From Sphingomonas paeninsulae (GTDB lineage: Bacteria > Pseudomonadota > Alphaproteobacteria > Sphingomonadales > Sphingomonadaceae): a DNA stretch of 64,000 nt. The position numbers and the translations under genes are program-made. Position 1 is the first letter of the stretch; every line of letters begins with the position of its first letter. Below the pieces are notes generated by a model. The model was not told where the DNA came from, made no database searches, and worked only from the letters and a program-made list of their open reading frames with translations. Of this stretch, positions 17,248 to 26,043 are shown piece by piece. The DNA lies in contig NZ_CP032829.1 in the NCBI RefSeq assembly GCF_003660165.1, forward strand, positions 1,997,001 to 2,061,000. Direction: 5' to 3'.

Positions 17248-18996
17248 ATGTCAGACATGCTCATTCGCGGCGGCACGGTGGTGGACGGAACGGGGGCCAA
17301 GCCTTTTGCCGCCGATGTCCGCATTGCTGGCGACACGATTGCCGAAATCGGCCGAAACCTCTCACCGCGTGCCGGTGAGGAAGTGATCGATGCAACCGGC
17401 TGCCACGTGACGCCGGGCTTTATCGAAAGCCATACTCACTATGATGCAACGATGTGGTGGCAGCCGGATCTTGACCCGCTGCCGGGCAATGGCGCTACCA
17501 CTGTTATTCTGGGGAACTGTGGGTTCACCGCCGCGCCACTTTCGAAAGACAAGGCCGCGCAACTGGAGATGATCAAGATATTCTCGTTCTTCGAGGATAT
17601 CCCATTGAAGCCGTTCCTGCAGCATGTGCCGTGGGACTGGGAAACATGGGCCGAATATAAGGAATCGATGGCAAAGAACGTCCATCTGCCGACCAACTAT
17701 TCGGCATTCGTAGGCCATATCGCACTGCGGATGGCAGCGATGGGCCTTGAAGCATGGGATCGCGCGGCGACTCCCAAGGAAGTCGAACTTATGGCCGAAA
17801 TGCTTGAGGGAGCGCTATCGGCGGGCGCGCTGGGCATGTCGGACAATCTTCACGATCACGACGGTGACAATCGCCCGATCCCGACATTGCTGGCGGATGA
17901 CGCGGAATTCGAAGCACTGTTCGAAGTGATGCAGCGTCATCCGGGCACCACGTACCAGGTTATCGTCGATACGTTCATGCGGATGCGCGGGCCAGCCGAC
18001 CTTGAACGGCTCGAACGGCTCACGAAGGGGCGGAACATCCGTATGCAGGTTGCTGGCGCGATACCGACGCTGGGTTTCCAGAAAGAGATGCTCGCTCAGA
18101 TGAAGCCGCGGGTCGAGCGGATGCAGGCCGAGGGCGTCGATATCTGGCCGGGCTTTGCGCACGTCTCGCCAACGAGCACGCTCAGCTTGATCAAGTCGCT
18201 GATCTTTGCACAGTCCAATGATTATGTCTGGCATGAGGTTGTGCTGGCGGAAACGCACGAAGAGAAAGCGCAAATGCTTAGCGATGCCGACTGGCGAGCG
18301 CGGGCGCGAGAAAGCTGGGATACTCAGGCGTGGCCGCATTCCCCGATGAACAATCCTAAGGATTTGTTCCTGCGAGATTCCGAGAATGGGGCTGGTCCAG
18401 TCGGAATTACATTACACGAATTCGCAGAAAGCCGCGGACTGCATCGTTCCGACGCAATGGCGCAATGGATCGTGGAGAACGGTACGAAATCGACCGTTCA
18501 CATGGCTCCTTTTCCCAAGGATGAGGAACTGACGATCCAGTTGATGAAGGACGAAAAATCGGTCGGCAATATTTCGGATGCCGGCGCGCATCTTCAGATG
18601 CTTTGTGGCGGCGGCGAGAATATCCTGCTCTTCACTAAATATGTGAAGGAGGGACTTTTGACCCTCGAGCAGGCAGTGCATGTCAAGACTGGCAAGCTCG
18701 CCAACTTTTTCGGCCTGCATGAAACCGGCGAACTGAAAGTTGGCAAGCGTGCCGACGTTGTGGTCTTCAACCTCGATGAAGTGAAATATCGCGACATGGA
18801 GAAGCGCTACGACGTTCCCGATGGCGAAGGCGGCACGACTTGGCGCTTCACTCGTCAGGCTGCTCCTATGCGGCGAACGATCGTCAATGGCGTGACGACA
18901 TTTGACGGGACTGCGTACACGGGCGCGACCCCAGGTGAATATATGGCTCCCACTGCGAAAGCCGATGCGGAGCGAATCCTCGAAGCCGCTGAATAA
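17248..18996 (+). CDS. amidohydrolase, N-acyl-D-amino-acid deacylase family
   Basis: The 582-residue protein opens with MLIRGGTVVDGTGAKPF, has the metal-binding HTH motif in GFIESHTHYDATMWW near residue 70 and NCGFTAAP near residue 110, all typical of the D-aminoacylase/dihydroorotase-like superfamily, and ends with the usual ADVVVFN strand. These enzymes hydrolyse N-acyl bonds or related cyclic amides with a metal ion. In a steroid cluster, hydrolysis of an amide conjugate (bile-acid glycine or taurine type) is possible but unproven. The ATG at 17248 is chosen over one at 17119 because it has a GGAG site and begins at the conserved strand. A strong terminator follows. Confidence 0.82.
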   Translation: MSDMLIRGGTVVDGTGAKPFAADVRIAGDTIAEIGRNLSPRAGEEVIDATGCHVTPGFIESHTHYDATMWWQPDLDPLPGNGATTVILGNCGFTAAPLSKDKAAQLEMIKIFSFFEDIPLKPFLQHVPWDWETWAEYKESMAKNVHLPTNYSAFVGHIALRMAAMGLEAWDRAATPKEVELMAEMLEGALSAGALGMSDNLHDHDGDNRPIPTLLADDAEFEALFEVMQRHPGTTYQVIVDTFMRMRGPADLERLERLTKGRNIRMQVAGAIPTLGFQKEMLAQMKPRVERMQAEGVDIWPGFAHVSPTSTLSLIKSLIFAQSNDYVWHEVVLAETHEEKAQMLSDADWRARARESWDTQAWPHSPMNNPKDLFLRDSENGAGPVGITLHEFAESRGLHRSDAMAQWIVENGTKSTVHMAPFPKDEELTIQLMKDEKSVGNISDAGAHLQMLCGGGENILLFTKYVKEGLLTLEQAVHVKTGKLANFFGLHETGELKVGKRADVVVFNLDEVKYRDMEKRYDVPDGEGGTTWRFTRQAAPMRRTIVNGVTTFDGTAYTGATPGEYMAPTAKADAERILEAAE

Positions 18997-19012
18997 GCGG
19001 AACTACAAAGGG

Positions 19013-19042
19013 AAGGGTCGGTCGAAAGACCGGCCCTTTTTT
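19013..19042 (+). terminator. rho-independent terminator after the amidohydrolase gene
   Basis: GGGTCGGTC (19015-19023) pairs with GACCGGCCC (19028-19036) with one T-G wobble around a GAAA tetraloop, followed by a run of six T. It ends the 17248 transcript. Confidence 0.9.
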
Positions 19043-19090
19043 GTGTGCTTCGATCGGCTTTTGTGATCGCCAAGCGACCGGGCAAACAAG

Positions 19091-19122
19091 AAAGGCCGGA
19101 GGCGCTGAGCCCCGGCCTTTTT
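19091..19122. terminator. bidirectional hairpin terminator
   Basis: AAAGGCCGG (19091-19099) and CCGGCCTTT (19112-19120) are perfect 9-base inverted arms with a 12-base loop, followed by further T on the plus strand and a T-rich stretch on the minus strand. It lies just past the stop of the COQ4-family gene (minus strand) and would end its transcript. Confidence 0.75.
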
Positions 19123-19143
19123 AAAGCCACTTAGACGTTGCTG

Positions 19144-20037
19144 CTATTCGGCAGCGGCAGCCATCGTGTTTTGGTCGTTGGCATGGCGTGGATCTTCGCT
19201 GACTGCGGTCGTCCATTTCCAATGCCCCGATACCGGTGCGCTGGTGATGCCGAACTTCTCGCGGATATCCGTAACCTGCCAATCGAGATAATCGCGATAT
19301 GGGATCAGGAAAAGCGGATGCTTCCAAGCTCGACCCTGAACCGCACCAATGTCCTCGGCGTTGAGTTCTTCGGCAAAAGCTTCTGGATAGAACAGGCCAC
19401 TTTTGAGCGTGGTCTTCGCCTTCAGATATGCGCTGACCCGATTGAAGAACGCTGCGAGTTCCGGCTTGAAATAGCCATAGAGTGCGCGGGCATTCGCCGC
19501 GAGCAGGGCAATCTCGCCACAGTGATCGGTTTCAAAGCCTGTGATCATGTGTTCGATGTCGTGAGTGTGCGTCCGCTCCTTCATGTAGAAGTCGAAGTCG
19601 CTCTTGATTTCCATCCCTTGATAGAAATGATCCATATTATAGCCGCTGTTAACGACGAAATCATAGATGACGGCGCGCAGCGTTCCGGGTTTTGCGTTCG
19701 AAAGTTCTTCCGACGAAAAGAGCGAAACCTTGCGGCCATCCAGCCATGCCTTGAATTCCGGCAGGCGCGCTTTTTCTTCCTCGAACAACTGGAAGATGCG
19801 CGGCCAGTCTTCCAGCTCCATCAGGATCTTGACGACGTTGGGGATATAGGCGGTGTTCGGTAAATCCGCGCCGTTACGCCGCAGCATTTCCTGAGCGATT
19901 AGCTCACGAAGCTCGGGATGGTTGAGATAGGGTGACGAGCTGATCAGCGTCGAACTCTCAGTCGTAAACTTGGGGCCAGAGCCGTTGTAATAGGCAAAGT
20001 CCGCTTCGCTTACGCGCGAAGAAATATCATCATTCAT
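19144..20037 (-). CDS. COQ4-family protein
   Basis: The 297-residue protein carries HD-x2-H-x11-E at residues 159-175 (HDIEHMITGF, then Glu after CG), the zinc/iron motif that defines the COQ4 family. COQ4 is required for ubiquinone synthesis in eukaryotes and was recently linked to oxidative decarboxylation of a quinone precursor. Here no other ubiquinone gene is nearby; neighbours are steroid genes and a SnoaL-like protein. The protein is longer than yeast-type COQ4 cores by an N-terminal helical region (residues 1-120). It could act on an aromatised steroid ring, which is a phenol like ubiquinone precursors, but that is speculation. It diverges from the gene at 20218. Confidence 0.75.
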   Translation of the reverse strand: MNDDISSRVSEADFAYYNGSGPKFTTESSTLISSSPYLNHPELRELIAQEMLRRNGADLPNTAYIPNVVKILMELEDWPRIFQLFEEEKARLPEFKAWLDGRKVSLFSSEELSNAKPGTLRAVIYDFVVNSGYNMDHFYQGMEIKSDFDFYMKERTHTHDIEHMITGFETDHCGEIALLAANARALYGYFKPELAAFFNRVSAYLKAKTTLKSGLFYPEAFAEELNAEDIGAVQGRAWKHPLFLIPYRDYLDWQVTDIREKFGITSAPVSGHWKWTTAVSEDPRHANDQNTMAAAAE

Positions 20038-20168
20038 GGGTACTCTCCCGGGTTTCGACGTTCGGCCCGGTCGATTCGGTTTTCACCTTCGCCGCCAGTG
20101 CCTCGCCAGTTTCGGAAACTACATCCGAAATTCGGTTGGAGCAAGCATAATGCTAGTTCGTGATGGTT

Positions 20169-20198
20169 TGCGTATCGCGGATGCACTACTGATACGCA
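20169..20198. promoter_or_regulatory. inverted repeat TGCGTATC / GATACGCA
   Basis: TGCGTATC (20169-20176) and GATACGCA (20191-20198) are perfect 8-base arms with a 14-base spacer. They lie in the divergent gap (20038-20217) and end only 9 bases before the ribosome site GGAGG (20207-20211) of the gene at 20218, the right place for an operator. The TGCGTA core recurs in other promoter regions of the window. Confidence 0.5.
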
Positions 20199-20217
20199 GA
20201 ACATCTGGAGGACACTG

Positions 20218-20667
20218 ATGCCCACACGGGAAGATGACAGGCTGGTAATCACCAATCAACTCGGTCGGTTTGCGCGAGTGCTCGATACGCGGGACTGGAG
20301 CGCGGTAACCGACGTCTTTGCCGACAATGTCGCGTTCAATTATGGTGACGGGCAAGAGCAGGCCGGGATAGAGGCGATGCGTGCGCAATTCAGTCGCTTC
20401 CTCGATGTGTGCGGACCGTCGCAGCACTTGATCGGTAGCATCATGATCGAGCTGGACGGAGATGGCGCGACCAGCCGATGCTATGTTCAGGCTCGGCATC
20501 AGGGTCGCGGAAACAAGGCCGACCGCTTTTTGGACACCAATGGCGAATATATCGATCGCTGGGCCCGCGAAGCACGCGGCTGGCGGATTGTTAGGCGCGA
20601 TGCTCACTGGGCAATGCACATTGGCGATTATTCGGTCATTGTCGCGGAGCCGAACGCCATCGCTTAA
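20218..20667 (+). CDS. SnoaL-like (NTF2-fold) protein
   Basis: A 149-residue protein of the nuclear-transport-factor-2 fold, the fold of ketosteroid isomerase, scytalone dehydratase and SnoaL cyclases. The start helix VITNQLGRFARVLDTRDW followed by VFADNV is the usual opening, and the conserved RRDAHWAM strand closes the pocket. The KSI Tyr14/Asp38/Asp99 set is not all present, so isomerase activity is not implied. Such proteins often dehydrate or isomerise steroid intermediates. It is preceded by GGAGG and the inverted repeat described above. Its end overlaps the convergent SDR end by 4 bases. Confidence 0.75.
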   Translation: MPTREDDRLVITNQLGRFARVLDTRDWSAVTDVFADNVAFNYGDGQEQAGIEAMRAQFSRFLDVCGPSQHLIGSIMIELDGDGATSRCYVQARHQGRGNKADRFLDTNGEYIDRWAREARGWRIVRRDAHWAMHIGDYSVIVAEPNAIA

Positions 20668-21422
20668 GGCCGTATCGAAGCGCCACCGTCCACCGCGATC
20701 GTCTGTCCGGTGATCCATTCGCCGTCTGCGGAGAACAGCATCGCGACCATCGCTGCGATGTCCGCACTCTCGCCCAATCGCCAGCTTCGATGTGCGGCCA
20801 GCACGCGGTCGATAAAGTCGGGTGCCAGATTATCGCGGATTTGCGCTGTCAGCACCATGCCGGGCGCGATGGAATTGGCACGAACGCCCTCTTTGCCCCA
20901 GCGGCTGGCGACGTGGCGCATCAGTGCGTTCACCGCAGCTTTTGTCATTGCATAGGCGACGCGTTCGGGTTCGCCCATATGTGCTGCCGATGAGCTGGTA
21001 TAGACGATGGCACCGCGGTTTTCGATCAGGTGCGGTAATGCGTGGCGTGTGCACGAAAGATAGCCCCGCATATTTACAGCGACAGTGCGATCGAACGTGT
21101 CCAGGGAAATCGTCAGGGCGTCACCATCATCGCGGATCGCGCCCATATCGGCAGCGTTGGCGTGCATGAAGTCGACGCGTCCAAAGCGCTCATGGGCCGC
21201 CTTTACCAGCGATGCTACGGAGTCATCGTTGGATTGGTCATAGCCCATGGCTGATGCCTGGCCGCCCTGTGCAATGACCTCGCTTACAACCTCTTCCGCT
21301 GGTGCGACCGATAGATCGCCCAGCATGACCGCGCAGCCTTCTGCCGCAAGGCGCATTGCAGTCTCGGCACCGATTCCGCCGCCGCCCGCGACAACCGCGA
21401 CTTTTCCTGCGAGACGTCTCAT
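20664..21422 (-). CDS. SDR family oxidoreductase
   Basis: A 252-residue SDR with VAGGGGIGAETA in place of TGxxxGIG, NAAD instead of NNAG, Ser in TSSSAAH and the YAMTK pair. GDLS after strand 2 suggests NAD(H). The ATG at 21422 overlaps the preceding SDR stop by 4 bases (ATGA); a longer reading from 21584 would lie inside that gene. It is the last of three co-oriented genes behind the TonB-dependent receptor, so it is probably expressed with substrate uptake. Confidence 0.82.
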   Translation of the reverse strand: MRRLAGKVAVVAGGGGIGAETAMRLAAEGCAVMLGDLSVAPAEEVVSEVIAQGGQASAMGYDQSNDDSVASLVKAAHERFGRVDFMHANAADMGAIRDDGDALTISLDTFDRTVAVNMRGYLSCTRHALPHLIENRGAIVYTSSSAAHMGEPERVAYAMTKAAVNALMRHVASRWGKEGVRANSIAPGMVLTAQIRDNLAPDFIDRVLAAHRSWRLGESADIAAMVAMLFSADGEWITGQTIAVDGGASIRP

Positions 21423-22333
21423 TGAGTTACCGCCGTGTCGATCGCAGGATGCGACCAGGCCGGTGGTATTGCGGCAGGCATCGTCTCGCGGCCGTCCAGA
21501 GTCTTGACCGCCAATGCGTGCGTAGCGGGCCAGTGCATACTGTAAGCAATCTGACCGGTTCGCTCTGAAGCGGGCAGGTGGCACATCGCCAGAACCGTTT
21601 CCGCCAGATATGCGACATCCTCGGTCGGATAGTCCTCGGGGATCAGTGCCGATGCGCCGGGAGTGCGGATTGCCGTCGATGGCGCAACCACATTGACCGC
21701 TATGTTGGCGTCCAAAAGTTCTGCGGCGAGCCCTTGGGAAAAACGGTTCAGTGCAGCTTTGGTCGCGGCATAGACAGTGTCACCGCCGGCTCGCGCATAA
21801 TCTGGATAGGGGCGAATCGGAGAAAGCGCGGTGACCGATCCGATGTTGACGATCCAGCCTGCGCCGGATGCGCGCATTGCCGGCACACTTGCCTGAGCCA
21901 GCGCGAATGGCACCTGTATGTAATGAAGAACTGTGCGACCGAACGTGTCGGCGGGCATATCCTCGACGCGCGCATAATCGGCGAACCCGGCGTTATTGAC
22001 GAGGATATCGAGGCGACCGGCAATTTCGATTGCACGAGGCACGAGCATTGCGAGTGCGTTCGCATCCTCCAGATCAGCGGGAAGTGAAATTGCGGTGCCG
22101 CCGGCCTTGACGATCAGCGCGACCGTTTCATCCAGCGTGCCTGCGACATGTTCTGTTTTCCCAAAACGTTGTTGGGGAGCCGGGCTTCCTTGCGAGCGGG
22201 CTGTAACGACCACGGTAGCTCCGGCCGCCGCCAGCCGCTGGGCAATCGCCCGACCGATACCGCGACTGGCACCGGTGACGAGCGCGACCTTGCCGTCGAG
22301 GCGCGGCGACGGAGTCGCCGCGCCATCACTCAA
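21419..22333 (-). CDS. SDR family oxidoreductase (long form)
   Basis: A 304-residue SDR with TGASRGIG near residue 20, NNAG, Ser in IGSVTA and the YAATK pair. It carries an insertion of about 20 residues after the second strand (SQGSPAPQQRFGKTEHVAG) and a C-terminal extension, as in a group of SDRs seen in sphingomonads. It starts at the receptor's stop codon (overlap of 4 bases) and overlaps the next SDR by 4 bases, so the three genes form one unit. NADP preference is suggested by the Arg after strand 2 (TARS). Confidence 0.83.
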   Translation of the reverse strand: MSDGAATPSPRLDGKVALVTGASRGIGRAIAQRLAAAGATVVVTARSQGSPAPQQRFGKTEHVAGTLDETVALIVKAGGTAISLPADLEDANALAMLVPRAIEIAGRLDILVNNAGFADYARVEDMPADTFGRTVLHYIQVPFALAQASVPAMRASGAGWIVNIGSVTALSPIRPYPDYARAGGDTVYAATKAALNRFSQGLAAELLDANIAVNVVAPSTAIRTPGASALIPEDYPTEDVAYLAETVLAMCHLPASERTGQIAYSMHWPATHALAVKTLDGRETMPAAIPPAWSHPAIDTAVTQ

Positions 22334-24746
22334 AACACGATCCCGAGTTCGACACCGTAAGTGCGACCGCGTTCATATGTGCCGACCAACGACAGCACCG
22401 GAGCACCGAATGCGACATATTGCTTGTTCAGCAGGTTTTGTCCGAACGCAGAGAGCGATGCCTTTGCTCCGCCGACCATCATGTCGGCCAGGCCAAGGCG
22501 GCCATCGACTAGCCAATAACCGGGGCGATGGTTGTAATCCTCCAACACATTCTGGCCTGTCACGACGTTCTGGATCGGAGTCGATGTGAGATAATAGGCG
22601 CTGCGATAACGCCCCTCGATTCTTCCGAATACGTGGCTGCCATTGCTGAAATCGGGAGCATCATATTGTACGGACGCCCGGCCAGTCCATTTGGACGTGT
22701 ACGGCGTACGCGCGATATCGGCGATGTCGATCCCATTCAATATAAAGCTCTTGTAACGTAAATCGGCATATCCAACGTTGCCGCTCAGTACCAAACCACG
22801 AACTGGCGTTACATCGGCTTCGACCTCAAATCCGCGAATGTCGGCTTTGCCCGCATTGTCGAAGAACTGACGACCGTTGATGAAGTTCTGGGTCTGCAGA
22901 TCCTTGTAATCACTGTAGAAAGCAGCGGTATTCAGGCGAATGCGATTGTTGAGAAATTGCGCTTTGATGCCGACTTCGTAAGAAACCAGTGTTTCCGGTT
23001 TATAGGGAATTCCGCTCAGAATGCCGCCTGCGACATAACCACTGGCTATTTTGGCATAGCTCGTAATTTGCTGGGTTGGTCGATAGGTGACGATCCCGGT
23101 GTAGTTCAATTTCGAGAAACTGGCCTTGTAGTCGCCAATACCTAGCTGTCCGCCCTGTCCCCCGAGACGCTGTAAATTACGAGTTCGCGATCATCGATCG
23201 TGTAACGAAGGCCGCCGGTAATATCGAGCTTGTCAGTGACGTGGAGCGTTCCTTGCGCATAGCCTGCCATCGAGTTGTTAATCGAGAGCGTACGCGTAAC
23301 CCCGCTTCCGAACACCGCGTCCAATGGGCTTGGCACGACCACGCCGCCGGGGACGGGCTCGAGGATGCCCAGGATGTCGGTAGCCGGTGAGTTCTCGTGG
23401 AAATAAAATGCACCGGCCGTCAGATCATATGCGTCTTCGCTAAGCTGGAACTGGACCTCCTGGCTGATCTGCCACTGGCGGGTCGATCGCGCCGTCAACA
23501 GCGAGAAGAAAGAATCGTTTGGCCCCGGTATGTTTGCCGGGCTGAAGAGCAATGCACCCTTTTGTGCGGCAGGAATTGTAGGATCAAGGAATGTGCCGAG
23601 TTGCCCGAAGGAAAACCGGAGTCCCCCCGTCGAGGCAAGATCATAGATATTCGGATCCTGCTTGAACTTGCGATAGGCGGTGATGCTCTTGACCGTAAAT
23701 GCATCGGATGCATGCAGCGTCAATGACAGGCTGTGGCCCTGCGTAACGACATGCTCGACGCTCGTCGCATTCGCGACCGTTGTCAGCCTGTCGGACGAGA
23801 GATTGGTGGTCCCGCCGAGGAGCGGTTGCAGACTTACGATTGGTTGAAGGATCTGTCCCGATTGATCCGGTATGACGCCAAAGCTTTGCATCGCGCGGCC
23901 AACTGTTCGGGAGTCGGTGTAGTCGAAGCGATAATCCGCTACGAGATTGCCAAACTCGCCACGCACAGCCAGTTGGCCACCATCAATGTTACGACCTCCA
24001 AGCTTGTTCGCAAAGGTCTGCGTCCCGAATGAAGGGTCGCGAAGGCTGAGATTGATCGTCTGGCCCCCAATCGAATTATTATAATCGCCCGCGATCTGAT
24101 CGTGGAGGTAGGAAACCTTGAACGAGAAAGGCCCCAACTGTGGCAGATCGATTGTTACCTTGCCGCGCAACGCCTTGGAATTGCCGTAGGATACGGTGCC
24201 GCGGACGCCGAATTCACCCGTTGGCGGTGCTGAAATCAGGCTGATCGCGCCGCTGGTGGCATTGCGACCGAACAATGTTCCTTGCGGCCCGCGCAGGACT
24301 TCGACCCGCTGGATGTCCGCAAGGTCGAAGATCGAGCCGGTGGTGCGGCCGATGTATACTCCGTCCAGATAAATGCCGACCTTTGGATCGACGGCGTTGT
24401 TCGAAACGCCCGACGCGATGCCGCGGATCGAGATAGAGGGGTTAGACTGAAGACCCTGGGTGGCGATTTGCAAACTCGGGGCAAGGCCTGCGAGATTCTT
24501 CACGTTGGTCACGCGAAGAAGGTCGATTTGTTCCGAACCGATCGCCGTTACCGCGACGGGGACTTTTTGCAGGCTTTCCTCACGCCGTTGTGCCGTAACC
24601 ACGATTTCCGCGAGACTATCACTGCTCAATGCAGACTCTCGCGCAGCCGCTGGGGCTTGCGCCTGATCCGAGGTCGTAACCTGTGCGTGAGCTGCACTTG
24701 TCGCCAAAATCGATACGCCAGCCATTGCCAAAAATTTGAGTTGCAT
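22330..24746 (-). CDS. TonB-dependent outer-membrane receptor, apparent frameshift
   Basis: This outer-membrane beta-barrel of about 805 residues takes up large or hydrophobic substrates, here probably the steroid, using energy from TonB. Residues 1-21 form a signal peptide ending AHA; the plug starts with LAEIVVTAQRREESLQKVPV and includes LRGPQGTLFGRNATSGAI. The C-terminus ends GVELGIVF with the required final Phe. The N-terminal part (24746 to about 23160) and the barrel end (to 22330) are in different frames; adding one base to the C5 run at 23159-23163 joins them as SGGQGGQLGIGDYKASF. Start at 24746 follows a GGGAGGGG ribosome site. The family's steroid specificity is inferred from context only. 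Confidence 0.8.
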
Positions 24747-24782
24747 ATTCACCCCTCCCGGTGGTTTTTGATAAAAATCCAA

Positions 24783-25143
24783 GCGATCGACGACATTTCG
24801 TCTAATTGAACGGATGCGGTTCTATGGGTGCTCAGGCACCGTAGAATTTACAGATAATGGTCATCGCCGAGGAGGCTTGACCGTGCGTTCTGCACGGAGC
24901 CGGGCACGTCGGCAGGCTGCTTTCATTGCAATCCCTCTCCCTGCGGGTTCTCCACTTGCGCGAAGTTCCTTGTTCGTTTCTACGCAAGTAGCGAAGAAAT
25001 CTATGTGCAAACAGCTAAACCAAATTGAATAGCCGTCAAGTGCAAACGAATGCTGCTACAATTTCGTTTATTATCACCCGCCTAGGCTTGCCCATCATGG
25101 CGGAAAGCCGTCGCTTTTTAACGTGCTGCCCGACTGGGCGACT
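24783..25143. other. gene-free upstream region of the TonB receptor gene
   Basis: I see no convincing gene in these 361 bases between the receptor start and the regulator stop. The receptor promoter must lie here. A TACGCA hexamer occurs at 24981-24986 inside the small palindrome CTACGCAAGTAG, near the middle of the region. Confidence 0.5.
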
Positions 25144-25899
25144 TCAGATCAAAGGTTTGAGCGATCGCGCGACCGCAAGGACGGCAAACCATTCGCCAGG
25201 CAACGCAGCATTGCGCTGGTCCTCGCGGGAAATGGCGCGCAACTCGCCCCGCAATTGTTCGATTCGATCGCGAATGCGTGCAATGCCGATGGGGGACAGT
25301 TTTACCATTTCCGATCCGAAAATCGTGTCGGGATCGCCGTAGTCGAGGGAGAAGAACAACTGCTTCAGGTTGCGTTCGAAATGTTGCCGCATGGGCGCAC
25401 GCTGCCAACTGTAAGTAGGGTCCAGTCGTGCGCGGATCCGGCCGCCCGACAGGCGATCGATCAACGCCAGCCGTTCCAGTTTTATGATCGCATTCTCCAC
25501 GACGTCGCTTGGTATGTGAAAAGCTTCGACTGCTTCGGAAGGGGGCCAGCCGTTGACGATCAGGATAAAAATTGTCGATAGCGACGCGTCCTGTGTTAGC
25601 GCTTCCTCCTGCGCGAGCGTCAGATGATTTCGGTCCCGCGCATTGCGCCGACCATCCTGCGCCAGTTCGGCGAGGCTTGTGCCGGCAAGCGCAGTAAGTC
25701 GCGCGAGGGTTGTGAAGCCAAGGCCCCGGCCATGCAGCCATCGTTTGATCGTAGCCGTTCCGACTCCGATTTCTTCTGCGAGATTCGCTTGCGTCCATCC
25801 CGCTCTCCGCAGTGCGCGGCGCAGTCCGTCCAGCAATGCGGCGCTCTCGTCGTCCAATGGATCATCTGATGGGGTAGTGGGGATCATCTGGCGATCCAT
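25144..25899 (-). CDS. XRE-type helix-turn-helix regulator
   Basis: The 251-residue protein has an N-terminal Cro/CI-type HTH (residues about 24-75: GWTQANLAEEIGVGTATIKRWLHG core). The remaining 170 residues are helical without a known domain, perhaps a ligand or dimerisation part. Its gene lies directly upstream of the receptor gene, on the same strand, so it is a candidate local regulator. The start at 25899 has no obvious ribosome site; an internal Met five codons later is possible. A cluster of CGATATG half-sites lies just upstream. Confidence 0.75.
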   Translation of the reverse strand: MDRQMIPTTPSDDPLDDESAALLDGLRRALRRAGWTQANLAEEIGVGTATIKRWLHGRGLGFTTLARLTALAGTSLAELAQDGRRNARDRNHLTLAQEEALTQDASLSTIFILIVNGWPPSEAVEAFHIPSDVVENAIIKLERLALIDRLSGGRIRARLDPTYSWQRAPMRQHFERNLKQLFFSLDYGDPDTIFGSEMVKLSPIGIARIRDRIEQLRGELRAISREDQRNAALPGEWFAVLAVARSLKPLI

Positions 25900-25910
25900 C
25901 GGGCCAAACG

Positions 25911-25936
25911 CGATATGACCGCCATATCGATATGGC
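25911..25936. promoter_or_regulatory. overlapping palindromes upstream of the XRE regulator
   Basis: CGATATG (25911-25917), a 5-base spacer and CATATCG (25923-25929) form one perfect inverted repeat; GCCATATCGATATGGC (25921-25936) is a perfect 16-base palindrome sharing the middle arm. The element begins 12 bases upstream of the regulator start codon, the position expected for an autoregulatory operator. Confidence 0.55.
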
Positions 25937-26000
25937 CTAGTTTCGATAGGTGATGTTCGTTGATCGAAAATCGAGCGGCGGCGTCTATCCCTCTACTGTA

Positions 26001-26030
26001 CCGGCTGCCGTAACCCGGCAGCCGGATTCT
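26001..26030 (-). terminator. strong hairpin after the SDR at 26044
   Basis: CCGGCTGCCG (26001-26010) and CGGCAGCCGG (26016-26025) are perfect 10-base arms around a 5-base loop. It lies 14 bases past the SDR stop on the minus strand. The following T-run is poor on that strand, so termination may be factor-dependent or the hairpin may protect the 3' end. Confidence 0.6.
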
Positions 26031-26043
26031 TTCGGTTGGCCGG

